DNA of 64,000 nt from JADHLJ01 sp038118725 (GCA_038118725.1 JAYOIK010000018.1:1-64000); one strand, 5' to 3'. Shown: positions 1-9,093, numbered from the stretch's first letter. Notes: generated from the letters alone by a model not told the origin. Made by a program: numbers and translations.

Positions 1-101
1 AGGAGGCGCAGCAGAACATGATCGCCACCGCCAAGGATCTCGCCGATCGCGGTGAGATCGTCATCGGTGGCGGCTCCGGCGACGATCAGCTGGTGTTCTG
101 A
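1..101 (+). CDS. fliG: FliG flagellar motor switch protein, C-terminal end (partial)
   Basis: The window opens inside a gene. Reading from base 3 gives about 32 residues ending at TGA (99-101). They read as an amphipathic helix (AQQNMIATAKDLADRGEI) followed by VIGGGSGDD. Known FliG proteins end in the same way, with a helix carrying LAxxGE followed by VIGSGED in enterobacteria. FliG is the rotor protein that contacts MotA in the flagellar switch complex. Only the tail is visible, so the call rests on a short match. Confidence 0.7.
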   Translation, partial: EAQQNMIATAKDLADRGEIVIGGGSGDDQLVF

Positions 102-150
102 ACATCCGTCATCGAAAGTTTCGTTTTGGCGATACAGTCGATAACAGCGC

Positions 151-169
151 TTAACCATAATAAGGTTAA
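151..169. promoter_or_regulatory. Inverted repeat in the AT-rich pdhA upstream region
   Basis: The 199 bases between fliG and pdhA are much more AT-rich than the genes around them and must hold the pdh operon promoter. Within them TTAACC (151-156) and GGTTAA (164-169) form a perfect 6-bp inverted repeat with a 7-base spacer. That is the shape of a dimeric repressor site. It does not fit the CtrA TTAA-N7-TTAA spacing. The regulator is unknown. Confidence 0.3.
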
Positions 170-300
170 AATTAAATAACACCATATTTTGCAATAACTT
201 AGAGCGCTTGAAAATTCGTTGAAATTCGCCTAATTGTTTAGGGTCGGAAGAGTGCTTCCGGCCTAGGCATCGCTATTCCTGAAAGTGGAAAGAGAAAGCC

Positions 301-1338
301 ATGGCGAGATCCGCATCCAGTGCCGCCGCCAAGCGCCCGGCGGCCCGCAAGACCACCCGCGCGAAAAAGACGACCAAGGCGAACAAGGACGAATTGCTTA
401 CATTCTACCGCGACATGCTGCTGATCCGGCGGTTCGAGGAGAAGGCCGGGCAGATGTACGGGATGGGGCTGATTGGTGGCTTCTGTCATCTCTATATCGG
501 CCAGGAGGCTGTGGTTGTCGGCATGCAGGCGGCGATCAACGAGGCCTCGACGGTGGTCACCAGCTATCGCGATCACGGCCACATGCTGGCGTGCGGGATG
601 GAAGCGCGCGGCGTGATGGCCGAGCTGACCGGCCGTATCGGCGGATACTCCAAGGGCAAGGGCGGCAGCATGCACATGTTCAGCCGCGAGAAAAATTTCT
701 TCGGCGGGCACGGCATCGTCGCGGCCCAGGTGCCGATTGGGACGGGCCTGGCTTTCTCCCATAAGTACAAGAACGAGAAAGCCGTGTGCCTTACCTATCT
801 CGGCGACGGCGCGGCAAACCAGGGACAGGTCTACGAAAGTTTCAACATGGCGGCGCTTTGGTCGCTGCCTTGCGTCTATGTGATCGAGAACAACAAATAC
901 GCCATGGGCACCTCGGTCAATCGCGGCGCGGCGGGCACTTCGCTTGCCCGGCGCGGCGAGGCCTACGGCATTCCCGGCATGGAAGTCGACGGCATGGACG
1001 TGCTGGCGGTCAAGGCCGCCGGCGAGAAGGCCTTCGCGCACGCGACATCCGGCAAGGGACCTTACATTCTGGAAATGAAGACCTATCGCTATCGCGGTCA
1101 CTCCATGTCCGATCCGGCGAAGTATCGGACCAAGGACGAGGTCAACCGCATGCGCCAGGAGCACGATCCGATCGACAACGTTCGGGCGCGCTTGGCCGAG
1201 GCGGGCGTAAGCGATGACGAGCTTAAGGCCATGGACCGCGATGTGCGCGCGGTGGTGACCGACGCGGCGGATTTCGCCCAGTCGAGCCCGGAGCCGGATC
1301 CGGTCGAGCTGTACACGGACATCCTGGTGGACGCCTGA
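301..1338 (+). CDS. pdhA: Pyruvate dehydrogenase E1 component, alpha subunit
   Basis: E1-alpha of the cytoplasmic pyruvate dehydrogenase complex, which uses thiamine diphosphate to decarboxylate pyruvate. The 345-residue protein has the family's usual length. Residues 1-30 are a Lys/Ala-rich tail, followed by the E1 fold. The ThDP/Mg motif is GDG at 168-170 with Asn173, continuing to ENNKYAMGT near 196-204. The conserved loop RYRGHSMSDP lies near 261-270. It is the first gene of the pdh operon; pdhB begins 76 bases downstream. The start ATG at 301 is preceded by a weak purine-rich site. Confidence 0.96.
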   Translation: MARSASSAAAKRPAARKTTRAKKTTKANKDELLTFYRDMLLIRRFEEKAGQMYGMGLIGGFCHLYIGQEAVVVGMQAAINEASTVVTSYRDHGHMLACGMEARGVMAELTGRIGGYSKGKGGSMHMFSREKNFFGGHGIVAAQVPIGTGLAFSHKYKNEKAVCLTYLGDGAANQGQVYESFNMAALWSLPCVYVIENNKYAMGTSVNRGAAGTSLARRGEAYGIPGMEVDGMDVLAVKAAGEKAFAHATSGKGPYILEMKTYRYRGHSMSDPAKYRTKDEVNRMRQEHDPIDNVRARLAEAGVSDDELKAMDRDVRAVVTDAADFAQSSPEPDPVELYTDILVDA

Positions 1339-1414
1339 ACGGCGCTAGCGTCGCTGGTTGGCTTCGGATGCCGCGGCATTCGGGTGATGACCGGCTGAAC
1401 AAGAGGACATTGTA

Positions 1415-2794
1415 ATGTCGATCCAAATATTGATGCCGGCGCTCTCGCCGACCATGACCGAGGGCAAACTGGCCAAATGGATGAAGGCCGAGGGCGACAC
1501 GGTCTCTCCGGGTGACGTCATCGCGGAAATCGAGACGGACAAGGCGACCATGGAGGTCGAGGCGGTGGACGAGGGGGTGCTCGGCCGGATCCTGATCGCC
1601 GAGGGGACCGAGAATGTCGCGGTCAACACCCCGATCGCGATTCTGCTGGAGGATGGCGAGGACGCAGGCGCGGTTGACGCCGGCCCGGCGCCCACGACCG
1701 TGCCTTTGAGCGAGCCGGTGGCTCCGACGCCCGAGCCGGTGGCCAATGAAAGGCCCGCCGCCCCGGCTGTCGCGGTCATGGACGTGGATGAGGAGCGGTT
1801 CTTCGCCGACACCCAGACCCAGACGGTGCGCGATGCCCTGCGCGACGCCATGGCCGAGGAAATGCGCCGGGACGAAATGGTCTATGTCATGGGCGAGGAG
1901 GTCGCTGAGTACCAGGGCGCCTATAAGGTGACCCAGGGTCTGCTTCAGGAATTCGGTGATCGCCGGGTGATCGACACACCGATTACCGAGCATGGCTTCG
2001 CCGGTCTCGGCGTCGGGGCGGCGTTCGGCGCGTTGAAGCCGGTGGTCGAGTTCATGACCTTCAATTTCGCCATGCAAGCGATGGATCACATCATCAACTC
2101 CGCCGCCAAGACCCTGTATATGTCCGGCGGTCAGATGGGGTGTCCGATCGTCTTTCGCGGCCCGAACGGCGCCGCCTCGCGGGTCGCGGCCCAGCATTCC
2201 CAGGATTTCACCAGCTGGTACGCCCATTGCCCGGGCCTCAAGGTGGTGGCGCCCTGGTCGGCGGCGGACGCCAAGGGACTGCTCAAATCAGCGATCCGGG
2301 ACCCGAACCCGGTCATCGTGCTGGAAAACGAGGTTCTGTACGGCCAAAGCTTCGAGGTGCCGACGGATCCGGAATTCACCGTGCCGATCGGCAAGGCCAA
2401 GATCGTGCGCGCGGGCTCGGATGTGACGATCACCGCTTTTTCGATCATGGTCGGCAAGGCCCTGGAGGCCGCCGAGGCCCTGGCGGCCGACGGCATCGAG
2501 GCGGAGGTCATCGATCTGCGCACAATTCGCCCTCTTGATGTCGACACGATCGTCGGTTCGGTCCGGAAAACCAACCGGATCGTTTCGGTGGAAGAGGGGT
2601 GGCCGACCTGCGGCATGGGCTCGGAGATCGCCGCGCTGATGATGGAGCATGCCTTCGACGATCTCGACGCGCCGGTCAAGCGCATCGCCGGCGAGGATGT
2701 GCCGATGCCGTATGCCGCCAATCTCGAGAAACTCGCCTTGCCGCAAGCGGACAGCATCGTCGCGGCGGCCAAGTCCGTCTGTTATCGCGGCTAG
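1415..2794 (+). CDS. pdhB: Pyruvate dehydrogenase E1 beta subunit with N-terminal lipoyl domain
   Basis: E1-beta forms the heterotetramer with PdhA. The 459-residue protein is longer than the usual ~330 because residues 1-80 are a complete lipoyl domain with the lipoylated lysine in ETDKATMEVE (Lys43). An Ala/Pro-rich linker runs to about 125, and the E1-beta core follows (GLGVGAAFGALKPVVEFMTF, then the C-terminal transketolase domain ending near VPMPYAANLE). Lipoyl-fused E1-beta is known from alphaproteobacteria such as rhizobia and Zymomonas. An AGAGGA-like site precedes ATG 1415. The lipoyl segment is very similar in DNA to that of pdhC downstream. Confidence 0.96.
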   Translation: MSIQILMPALSPTMTEGKLAKWMKAEGDTVSPGDVIAEIETDKATMEVEAVDEGVLGRILIAEGTENVAVNTPIAILLEDGEDAGAVDAGPAPTTVPLSEPVAPTPEPVANERPAAPAVAVMDVDEERFFADTQTQTVRDALRDAMAEEMRRDEMVYVMGEEVAEYQGAYKVTQGLLQEFGDRRVIDTPITEHGFAGLGVGAAFGALKPVVEFMTFNFAMQAMDHIINSAAKTLYMSGGQMGCPIVFRGPNGAASRVAAQHSQDFTSWYAHCPGLKVVAPWSAADAKGLLKSAIRDPNPVIVLENEVLYGQSFEVPTDPEFTVPIGKAKIVRAGSDVTITAFSIMVGKALEAAEALAADGIEAEVIDLRTIRPLDVDTIVGSVRKTNRIVSVEEGWPTCGMGSEIAALMMEHAFDDLDAPVKRIAGEDVPMPYAANLEKLALPQADSIVAAAKSVCYRG

Positions 2795-2805
2795 GGGGAA
2801 CAACC

Positions 2806-4089
2806 ATGACCATTCAAATCCTGATGCCCGCGCTGTCGCCGACCATGACCGAGGGCAAGCTCGCGGCCTGGCTCAAGAACGAGGGCGACGCGATCGCGCC
2901 GGGTGACGTGATCGCCGAGATCGAGACCGATAAGGCGACCATGGAGGTCGAGGCCATTGACGAGGGCGTGCTCGGCAAGATCCTGATCGAGGCCGGGACC
3001 GAGAATGTCGCGGTCAACACGCCGATCGCGATCATGCTCGAGGATGGCGAGAGCGCCGCCGATATTGATGCCGGCGCGGCCGCTCCGGCGGCGCCCAGCG
3101 CGGCAACAACAGCCCCGGCGCCCGTCGCCGCATCGGCCCCGGCCCCTGCTCCCGCTCCCGCTCCCGCGCCAGTGGCCTCGAGTGATGACAGGGTCATCGC
3201 CAGCCCACTGGCACGGCGCATGGCCGAACAGGCCGGTATTAGTCTGGGCTCTGTCACGGGAAGCGGCCCGAACGGCAGGATCATAAAAGCGGATATCGAG
3301 GCCGCGATCGCCGGCGGAGCCAAACCGGCTCCGTCGCAAGGACCAGCCGCCGCGCCCGCCGCCTCGATTTCGGCCACGGCCCCCAACGCCGACGTTCCGG
3401 GCATGCCGGACTATGACGCGGTTCCCAACACCACGATGCGCAAGGTCATCGCCAAGCGTCTGACCGAGTCCAAACAATTCGCGCCGCATTTCTACATGAC
3501 CGTGGATTGCGAGATCGATGCCCTGTTGGCGACCCGCAAGCAGCTCAACGAGAAGCTCTCCGACGGCAAGGTCTCGGTCAATGATCTGGTGATCAAGGCC
3601 GCCGCCATTGCCTTGAAGCAGGTTCCGGCGGCGAATGCGTCCTGGACCGAGGAGGAGATCCGGATCTATCGATCGGTCGACATCTCCGTGGCGGTGGCGA
3701 TCGATGGCGGCCTGATCACGCCGGTGATCCGGGGCGCTCAGAACAAGGGCCTGGCCGAGATCGCGACCGAGATGAAGGATCTCGCCGGCCGTGCCCGCGA
3801 CGGCAAGCTGATGCCCGAGGAATACCAGGGAGGTACCTTCTCGATCTCCAATCTCGGCATGTTCGGGATCAAGGATTTCTGCGCCGTGATCAACCCACCC
3901 CAGGGCGCGATCCTGGCGGTCGGCGCGGGCGAACAGCGCCCGGTGGTCAAGGACGGGGCGCTCGCCATTGCCACGGTGATGAGCTGCACCCTCTCGGTCG
4001 ATCACCGCGTCGTCGACGGCGCCATCGGGGCCGAGTTCATGGCCGCCTTCAAGAAGCTGATCGAAGACCCGCTGACGATGCTGCTTTAG
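2806..4089 (+). CDS. pdhC: Dihydrolipoamide acetyltransferase (PDH E2)
   Basis: E2 core of the pyruvate dehydrogenase complex; it transfers the acetyl group from lipoamide to CoA. Domains in order: lipoyl 1-80 (Lys43), an Ala/Pro linker with an AP repeat near 105-125, the peripheral subunit-binding domain (ASPLARRMAEQAGI, near 132-165), a second linker, and the catalytic domain with DHRVVDG near the end (His400, Asp404 of 427). The ATG at 2806 has a GGGGGA site upstream and lies 11 bases after the pdhB stop. An in-frame extension to 2599 would overlap pdhB and is not believed. Confidence 0.96.
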   Translation: MTIQILMPALSPTMTEGKLAAWLKNEGDAIAPGDVIAEIETDKATMEVEAIDEGVLGKILIEAGTENVAVNTPIAIMLEDGESAADIDAGAAAPAAPSAATTAPAPVAASAPAPAPAPAPAPVASSDDRVIASPLARRMAEQAGISLGSVTGSGPNGRIIKADIEAAIAGGAKPAPSQGPAAAPAASISATAPNADVPGMPDYDAVPNTTMRKVIAKRLTESKQFAPHFYMTVDCEIDALLATRKQLNEKLSDGKVSVNDLVIKAAAIALKQVPAANASWTEEEIRIYRSVDISVAVAIDGGLITPVIRGAQNKGLAEIATEMKDLAGRARDGKLMPEEYQGGTFSISNLGMFGIKDFCAVINPPQGAILAVGAGEQRPVVKDGALAIATVMSCTLSVDHRVVDGAIGAEFMAAFKKLIEDPLTMLL

Positions 4090-4099
4090 GGGAGGGCTC

Positions 4100-4462
4100 A
4101 TGGAGAAGGTCAATCTTGGTGAAAAACTCTCACTGTTCTCCGAGCATTGGCGACCCAAGATCGTCGGGGCGTTCGATGATTACGAGATCAAGGTCGTGAA
4201 GATCGAAGGCGACTTTGTTTGGCACAAGCATGACGACGAGGATGAGGTTTTCATCGTGTTGGATGGCGGTTTTCGCATGGATTTTCGAGACCGCTCGGTC
4301 GAGGTTTCCGCGGGTGAGATGATCATCGTGCCGAAAGGTGTCGAGCATAAGCCATTCGCCGAGACGGAATGCCAGGTCATGCTTATCGAACGGGCAGGGG
4401 TGGTGAATACCGGCGACGCGCCGGCGGGGCATCGCACGGCGCCCGAACAACCGAGGATTTGA
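4100..4462 (+). CDS. Small single-domain cupin inside the pdh operon
   Basis: A 120-residue one-domain cupin. The metal-binding pattern is visible: HKHDDEDEVFIVLDG gives the His-x-His and Glu of motif 1 and PKGVEHKPF gives the His of motif 2, so a metal-binding beta-barrel is likely. It lies 10 bases after pdhC and 2 bases before lpdA with good ribosome sites (GGGGAGG upstream), so it is almost certainly co-transcribed with the PDH genes. It is not a known PDH subunit. A small metabolite sensor, isomerase or storage protein are all possible; the substrate is unknown. Confidence 0.85.
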   Translation: MEKVNLGEKLSLFSEHWRPKIVGAFDDYEIKVVKIEGDFVWHKHDDEDEVFIVLDGGFRMDFRDRSVEVSAGEMIIVPKGVEHKPFAETECQVMLIERAGVVNTGDAPAGHRTAPEQPRI

Positions 4463-4464
4463 AC

Positions 4465-5877
4465 ATGCCCGACACGAATTTCGACATCATCGTCGTTGGC
4501 GGCGGCCCGGGGGGCTATGTGGCGGCGATCCGGGCGGCGCAGCTTGGGATGAAGGCGGCGGTGGTCGAGCGCGCGCATCTCGGCGGGATCTGCCTCAACT
4601 GGGGCTGCATTCCGACCAAGGCGCTGCTGCGGACCTCCGAGATCCATCATATCCTTCAGAATCTCGATCAATATGGTTTATCCGCCAAGGAGATATCGTT
4701 TGATATTAAGAAAGTGGTTGAACGTTCGCGCGGTGTGGCCAAGCAGCTTTCCGGCGGTATCGGGCATCTGTTGAAGAAGAACAAAGTCACGGTCTTCGAC
4801 GGCCACGGCAAGCTAAACGGCGGGACCGCCGGCGCGCGCAAACTCTCGGTTACCAAGGACGGCAAGCCGGTCGCGGATCTCGTCGGTAAGCACATTATCC
4901 TGGCCACCGGCGCGCGGGCGCGGACCCTGCCGGGGATGGAGCCTGATGGCAAGACGATCTGGACCTATCGCGAGGCCATGGTGCCGGACGCGATGCCGAA
5001 GTCGCTGTTGGTGATCGGGTCCGGCGCGATCGGGATCGAGTTCGCCAGCTTCTACCGCGACATGGGCGCCGAGGTGACGGTGGTCGAGGTGCTGGACCGA
5101 GTGCTGCCGGTCGAGGATGAGGAGATCTCCGCCTTCGCCCACAAGGCTTTCACCAAGCAGGGCATGAAGCTTCTGACCGGGGCCAAGGTCGCGTCGGTCA
5201 AGGCCTCGGCCAAGGGCGCGGCGGTGACGGTCGAGGCCGGCGGCAAGTCCCAGGTGATCGAGGTCGAGAAGGTCATCATGGCCGTCGGCATCGTCGGCAA
5301 TGTCGAGGATATCGGCCTCGAGGGGACCAAGATCAAGGTCGACCGCGCGCATGTGGAGATCGACCAGTGGTGTCGGACGGGAGAGCCGGGCGTCTATGCC
5401 ATCGGTGACCTGGTCGGCCCGCCCTGGCTGGCCCATAAGGCGAGCCATGAGGGCATTATCTGCGTCGAGAAGATCGCCGGGGTAAAGGGCGTGCATCCGC
5501 TGGATACCGGCAATATCCCCGGCTGCACCTATTGCCGCCCGCAGGTCGCCAGCGTCGGCATGACCGAGGCGGCGGCCAAGAAGGCGGGCCGCGAGGTCAA
5601 GGTCGGCCGTTTCCCCTTCATGGGCAACGGCAAGGCCATCGCGCTGGGCGAGCCCGAGGGCTTGGTCAAGACCATCTTCGACGCCAAGACCGGCGAGATG
5701 CTGGGCGCCCACATGATCGGCGCCGAGGTTACCGAGATGATCCAGGGCTATACGGTTGCCCGCACCTTGGAGACGACGGAGGCGGAGCTGATGCACACGG
5801 TCTTCCCGCATCCGACCCTGTCCGAAATGATGCATGAGTCGGTGCTGGACGCTTATGGCCGGGCGGTGCATTTTTAG
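4465..5877 (+). CDS. lpdA: Dihydrolipoamide dehydrogenase (PDH E3)
   Basis: FAD enzyme that reoxidises dihydrolipoamide with NAD+. In the 470 residues an N-terminal GGGPGG dinucleotide motif (12-17) precedes the redox disulphide CLNWGC (Cys43, Cys48). A second Rossmann motif GSGAIGIEF binds NAD. The dimerisation domain carries the active-site His-Glu pair in HPTLSE (His449, Glu454). There is no extra lipoyl domain. It starts 2 bases after the cupin stop and is probably translationally coupled to it; an in-frame extension upstream to 4369 would overlap the cupin. Confidence 0.96.
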   Translation: MPDTNFDIIVVGGGPGGYVAAIRAAQLGMKAAVVERAHLGGICLNWGCIPTKALLRTSEIHHILQNLDQYGLSAKEISFDIKKVVERSRGVAKQLSGGIGHLLKKNKVTVFDGHGKLNGGTAGARKLSVTKDGKPVADLVGKHIILATGARARTLPGMEPDGKTIWTYREAMVPDAMPKSLLVIGSGAIGIEFASFYRDMGAEVTVVEVLDRVLPVEDEEISAFAHKAFTKQGMKLLTGAKVASVKASAKGAAVTVEAGGKSQVIEVEKVIMAVGIVGNVEDIGLEGTKIKVDRAHVEIDQWCRTGEPGVYAIGDLVGPPWLAHKASHEGIICVEKIAGVKGVHPLDTGNIPGCTYCRPQVASVGMTEAAAKKAGREVKVGRFPFMGNGKAIALGEPEGLVKTIFDAKTGEMLGAHMIGAEVTEMIQGYTVARTLETTEAELMHTVFPHPTLSEMMHESVLDAYGRAVHF

Positions 5878-5884
5878 TTTAATC

Positions 5885-6016
5885 GTCATCCCGCTGAAAA
5901 GCGGGACCCATGCCTGAGAGGTTCGGCGTGACCAGCGGGTCGGGTAAGGCGTGATTTTGAAACTCTGATCGCGCGTTGAATCTCAGGCATGGATCCCGCA
6001 TCAGGTGCGGGATGAC
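5885..6016. repeat. Paired CGGGATGAC-type palindromic element
   Basis: The 160 bases between lpdA and lipA carry an extended imperfect inverted repeat. GTCATCCCG at 5885 followed by GCGGGACCCATGCCTGAG mirrors CTCAGGCATGGATCCCGC ending in GCGGGATGAC at 6016. Short hairpins sit in each arm. Elements of this kind are common intergenic repeats in alphaproteobacteria. Its position after lpdA would allow transcript folding or termination, with lipA expressed by read-through or from its own promoter. Confidence 0.65.
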
Positions 6017-6037
6017 GGTGGTAAGGGATGAATTGCA

Positions 6038-7033
6038 ATGAACAATGCCCCACGTCTCGGCGCTGCGCGGCATCCGGAGAAGGCGCATCGACCGGATAAC
6101 CCGATCAAGCGCAAACCGGCCTGGATCCGCGTGAAGGCGCCGACCTCGCCGGTTTACAAGGAAACCCGCGACCTGATGCGGGAGTGGAATCTCCATACGG
6201 TCTGCGAGGAGGCGGCCTGCCCGAATATCGGCGAATGCTGGGCCAAGAAGCACGCCACGATGATGATCATGGGCGCGATCTGTACCCGTGCCTGCGCCTT
6301 CTGCAATGTCGCCACCGGAAAGCCCGGCGCGCTTGACCTACTGGAGCCGACCAATGTCGGTGCCGCGGTCGCGCGGCTCGGCTTGGAGCATATCGTCATC
6401 ACCTCGGTCGACCGCGACGATCTGGCCGATGGCGGCGCGGCGCATTTCGCCGAGACGATCCGGGCGATCCGAAAGGCCTCGCCCGGGACGACGATCGAGA
6501 TCCTGACCCCTGATTTCCTGAAGAAGGAGGGCGCGCTGGAAGTGGTGGTCGAGGCCCGTCCCGATGTCTTCAACCATAATCTCGAAACCGTGCCCCGGCT
6601 CTATACCGAGGTGCGCCCCGGCTCGCGGTATTTCCACTCCCTGCGGCTGCTGGATCGGGTGAAGGAGCTGGACCCGTCGATGTTCACCAAATCCGGCCTG
6701 ATGGTCGGGCTTGGCGAGAGCCGTGAGGAGGTCCATCAGGTCATGGACGATATGCGTTCCGCCGATATCGACTTCCTGACCATCGGCCAATATCTCCAGC
6801 CCACGGTGAAGCATCACGCGGTCGACCGCTTCGTGGAGCCGGAGGAGTTCGCGAGCTATGAGCGCGCGGCCTACGGCAAGGGTTTTCTGATGGTCTCCGC
6901 CTCGCCGCTGACCCGTTCCTCCTATCACGCCGGTGATGATTTCGCCCGGCTCCGCGCGGCGCGGGAAGCCAGGATCACCGGAGGCGACACGCGGCTTGAG
7001 GCCCTGGCCAGGCAAGCGAGCGCGGTGCTGTAG
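6038..7033 (+). CDS. lipA: Lipoyl synthase
   Basis: Radical SAM enzyme that inserts two sulphurs into octanoyl-E2 to make the lipoyl cofactor, which the lipoyl domains of PdhB and PdhC encoded just upstream require. The 331-residue protein has both iron-sulphur motifs: the auxiliary-cluster cysteines in CEEAACPNIGEC and the radical-SAM CxxxCxxC in CTRACAFC. The C-terminal region SASPLTRSSYHAGDDF holds the conserved RSSY serine ligand of the auxiliary cluster. Gene order pdh-lpdA-lipA makes functional sense and is common in alphaproteobacteria. Confidence 0.96.
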   Translation: MNNAPRLGAARHPEKAHRPDNPIKRKPAWIRVKAPTSPVYKETRDLMREWNLHTVCEEAACPNIGECWAKKHATMMIMGAICTRACAFCNVATGKPGALDLLEPTNVGAAVARLGLEHIVITSVDRDDLADGGAAHFAETIRAIRKASPGTTIEILTPDFLKKEGALEVVVEARPDVFNHNLETVPRLYTEVRPGSRYFHSLRLLDRVKELDPSMFTKSGLMVGLGESREEVHQVMDDMRSADIDFLTIGQYLQPTVKHHAVDRFVEPEEFASYERAAYGKGFLMVSASPLTRSSYHAGDDFARLRAAREARITGGDTRLEALARQASAVL

Positions 7034-7048
7034 GGATCCGGCGGTTCA

Positions 7049-7507
7049 ATGACGGTCCATACCGAACAGCGGGTGATGCCGTTTCGCCCCGATCAGCTTT
7101 TCGACCTTGTCGCCGACGTCAAACGCTATCCCGAGTTTCTGCCCTGGTGCATCGGCGCGCGTATCCGTTCGTCGGGGGAGGCGCTGATCGTCGCCGACCT
7201 GATGATCGGCTACAAGATGGTGCGCGAACGGTTCACGTCGAAGGTCACGCTCAACCCGGAAGCCGGCCGCATCGATGTCGAATACGCCGACGGGCCGTTC
7301 AAGTATCTCGACAATTACTGGATCTTCCGGGAGCACCCGGACGGCTGCCTGGTGGATTTCCATGTCGATTTCGAGTTTCGCTCGGCGATGCTGCAGAAGA
7401 TCATCGCGACGCTGTTCAACGAGGCGGTCAGGCGCATGGTCGCCGCCTTCGAGGAAAGGGCTCACGCACTCTATGGTGAAAAATCGGGCGAAAAGCCGGG
7501 CGATTAG
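7049..7507 (+). CDS. COQ10/RatA-like START-domain ubiquinone-binding protein
   Basis: A 152-residue SRPBCC (START-like) protein beginning with VMPFRPDQLFDLVADVKRYP, the characteristic COQ10/RatA start with the YPEFLPWC turn. COQ10 proteins bind ubiquinone and aid its function in respiration; the related RatA has been described as a ribosome-association toxin in E. coli, but the alphaproteobacterial versions beside lipA are usually taken as COQ10. It begins 15 bases after lipA and probably closes the operon. Its last 4 bases overlap the end of the convergent monooxygenase gene. Confidence 0.88.
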   Translation: MTVHTEQRVMPFRPDQLFDLVADVKRYPEFLPWCIGARIRSSGEALIVADLMIGYKMVRERFTSKVTLNPEAGRIDVEYADGPFKYLDNYWIFREHPDGCLVDFHVDFEFRSAMLQKIIATLFNEAVRRMVAAFEERAHALYGEKSGEKPGD

Positions 7508-9093
7508 CTGAAGGCGAAGCCCTTGTAGCCCTCGGCGACGACTTCCTTGCAATGCTCGCAATATTGCGGATAGCCGCCGAGATAGGGCATAAAGACCCTG
7601 GGTTTACCCTCGATATTGGCGCCGATATACCAGCTATCGGTGGTGCCCTTGATGCCGACGCTTGCGACGTCCTGGCATTGCTCCCACCACTCTTTTTCCG
7701 CCTCCTCGGTGGCCTCGATGCAGCGATAGTTGCGGGCGTTCATATAGCCGATGCAGTCGGCGATCCACTCCACGTGCTGTTCGATGGTCGGCAGCATATT
7801 GGTGAAGACCGAGGGGCTGCCGGGGCCGGTAACGGTGAATAGGTTCGGGAAGTCCGCCATCGCCAGACCGAGATAGCTGCTGGGTCCATCCGCCCAGCGT
7901 TCCCGGAGACGAGCGCCGCCGCGCCCCTGGATGTCCACGTTTTTTATCGCGCCGGTCATCGCGTCGAACCCCGTGGCGATCACCAGGGCGTCGATCTCGA
8001 TCTCCGCGCCCTCGACGACGACTGAATTGGCGGTGATCTCCCTCAACGGCTGTTCCTTTATGTCGATCAGATCGACATTGTCGCGGTTGAAGGTGGGGTA
8101 GTACTCGGTATCGACGCAGAGCCGCTTGGCGCCGATGATGTTCTTGGGGCAGAGCTTCTCGGCGGTTTCCGGGTCATCCACGATCGCGCGGATCTTGCGG
8201 CACACGAATTCCGCCGGCACCGCGTTGGCCTCGTGGCTCAGCATTGCGTCGCCGAAGGCGCCCATGAAGATCAGCCCACCCTTTTGCCAGCGCTCCTCGT
8301 AGGCGGCCTCTTGTTCCTCGGGGCTCGCGTCCAGCACGGAGCCGGGATTGAACACCGCGTGGATGCCGGGCGGAGTCTTGCTCGCCTCGGCGCGGAAATC
8401 CTTGTAGCGGGCCTTGATGGCTTTCACGTGGTCCGGGTCGAGCGGGGCATTGCGCGCCGGGATCGAATAGTTCGCCGTGCGTTGAAAGACAGTCAGATGC
8501 TTGGCTTGCTTGGCGATCCGAGGGATTGATTGGATCGCCGAGGAGCCGGTGCCGATCACCGCGACCCGCTGGCCGGTGAAGTCCACCGGTTCATGTGGCC
8601 ATTCGCCGGTATGATAGATCGGACCGGAGAACTCGGAGAGCCCCTTGAAGTCGGGCTTGTTCGGTACCGACAGACACCCCGTCGCCATGACGTAGATGTG
8701 TGCCGTCAGGGTCGCGCCGTCCTCGGCCTCCAGGGTCCATTCACTGGCGCTCTCGTCATAGGTCGCGGCGCGCACGCGGGTATTGAATTGGATATCGCGG
8801 CGCAGGTCATAGCGATCGGCGACATGTTCGGCGTATTTCAGGATCTCCGGCTGGGTGGCGTAACGCTCCGTCCACTCCCATTCCTGCTGCAGGTCGTCAT
8901 CGAATTGATAGGAATACTGAATGCTTTCGATGTCGCAGCGCGCGCCGGGATAGCGGTTCCAATACCAGGTCCCGCCGACGCCCGAGCCGGCCTCGAGAAC
9001 CTTGGCGGCAACCCCCATGCCCCGCAAGCGATGCAGTAGATACATCCCCGCGAATCCCGCGCCTATAATGGCGACTTCGGTGCGATTTTCCAT
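7504..9093 (-). CDS. Flavin-binding (Baeyer-Villiger-type) monooxygenase
   Basis: NADPH- and FAD-dependent class B monooxygenase of 529 residues. It has an FAD Rossmann motif GAGFAG (11-16), the Baeyer-Villiger fingerprint FSGPIYHTGEWP (155-166) and an NADPH motif GTGSSA (181-186), then ATG near 375 (VIATGFDAMTGA). It resembles cyclohexanone or phenylacetone monooxygenases, which insert oxygen beside a ketone. The substrate cannot be read from the sequence. It lies 105 bases downstream of a hydantoinase pair on the same strand and may be co-transcribed with it. Confidence 0.9.
   Translation of the reverse strand: MENRTEVAIIGAGFAGMYLLHRLRGMGVAAKVLEAGSGVGGTWYWNRYPGARCDIESIQYSYQFDDDLQQEWEWTERYATQPEILKYAEHVADRYDLRRDIQFNTRVRAATYDESASEWTLEAEDGATLTAHIYVMATGCLSVPNKPDFKGLSEFSGPIYHTGEWPHEPVDFTGQRVAVIGTGSSAIQSIPRIAKQAKHLTVFQRTANYSIPARNAPLDPDHVKAIKARYKDFRAEASKTPPGIHAVFNPGSVLDASPEEQEAAYEERWQKGGLIFMGAFGDAMLSHEANAVPAEFVCRKIRAIVDDPETAEKLCPKNIIGAKRLCVDTEYYPTFNRDNVDLIDIKEQPLREITANSVVVEGAEIEIDALVIATGFDAMTGAIKNVDIQGRGGARLRERWADGPSSYLGLAMADFPNLFTVTGPGSPSVFTNMLPTIEQHVEWIADCIGYMNARNYRCIEATEEAEKEWWEQCQDVASVGIKGTTDSWYIGANIEGKPRVFMPYLGGYPQYCEHCKEVVAEGYKGFAFS

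Noticed and set aside
2791..4158. 455-residue minus-strand open frame over pdhC
   Set aside because: Antisense of pdhC, which has unmistakable E2 motifs; no protein family seen.
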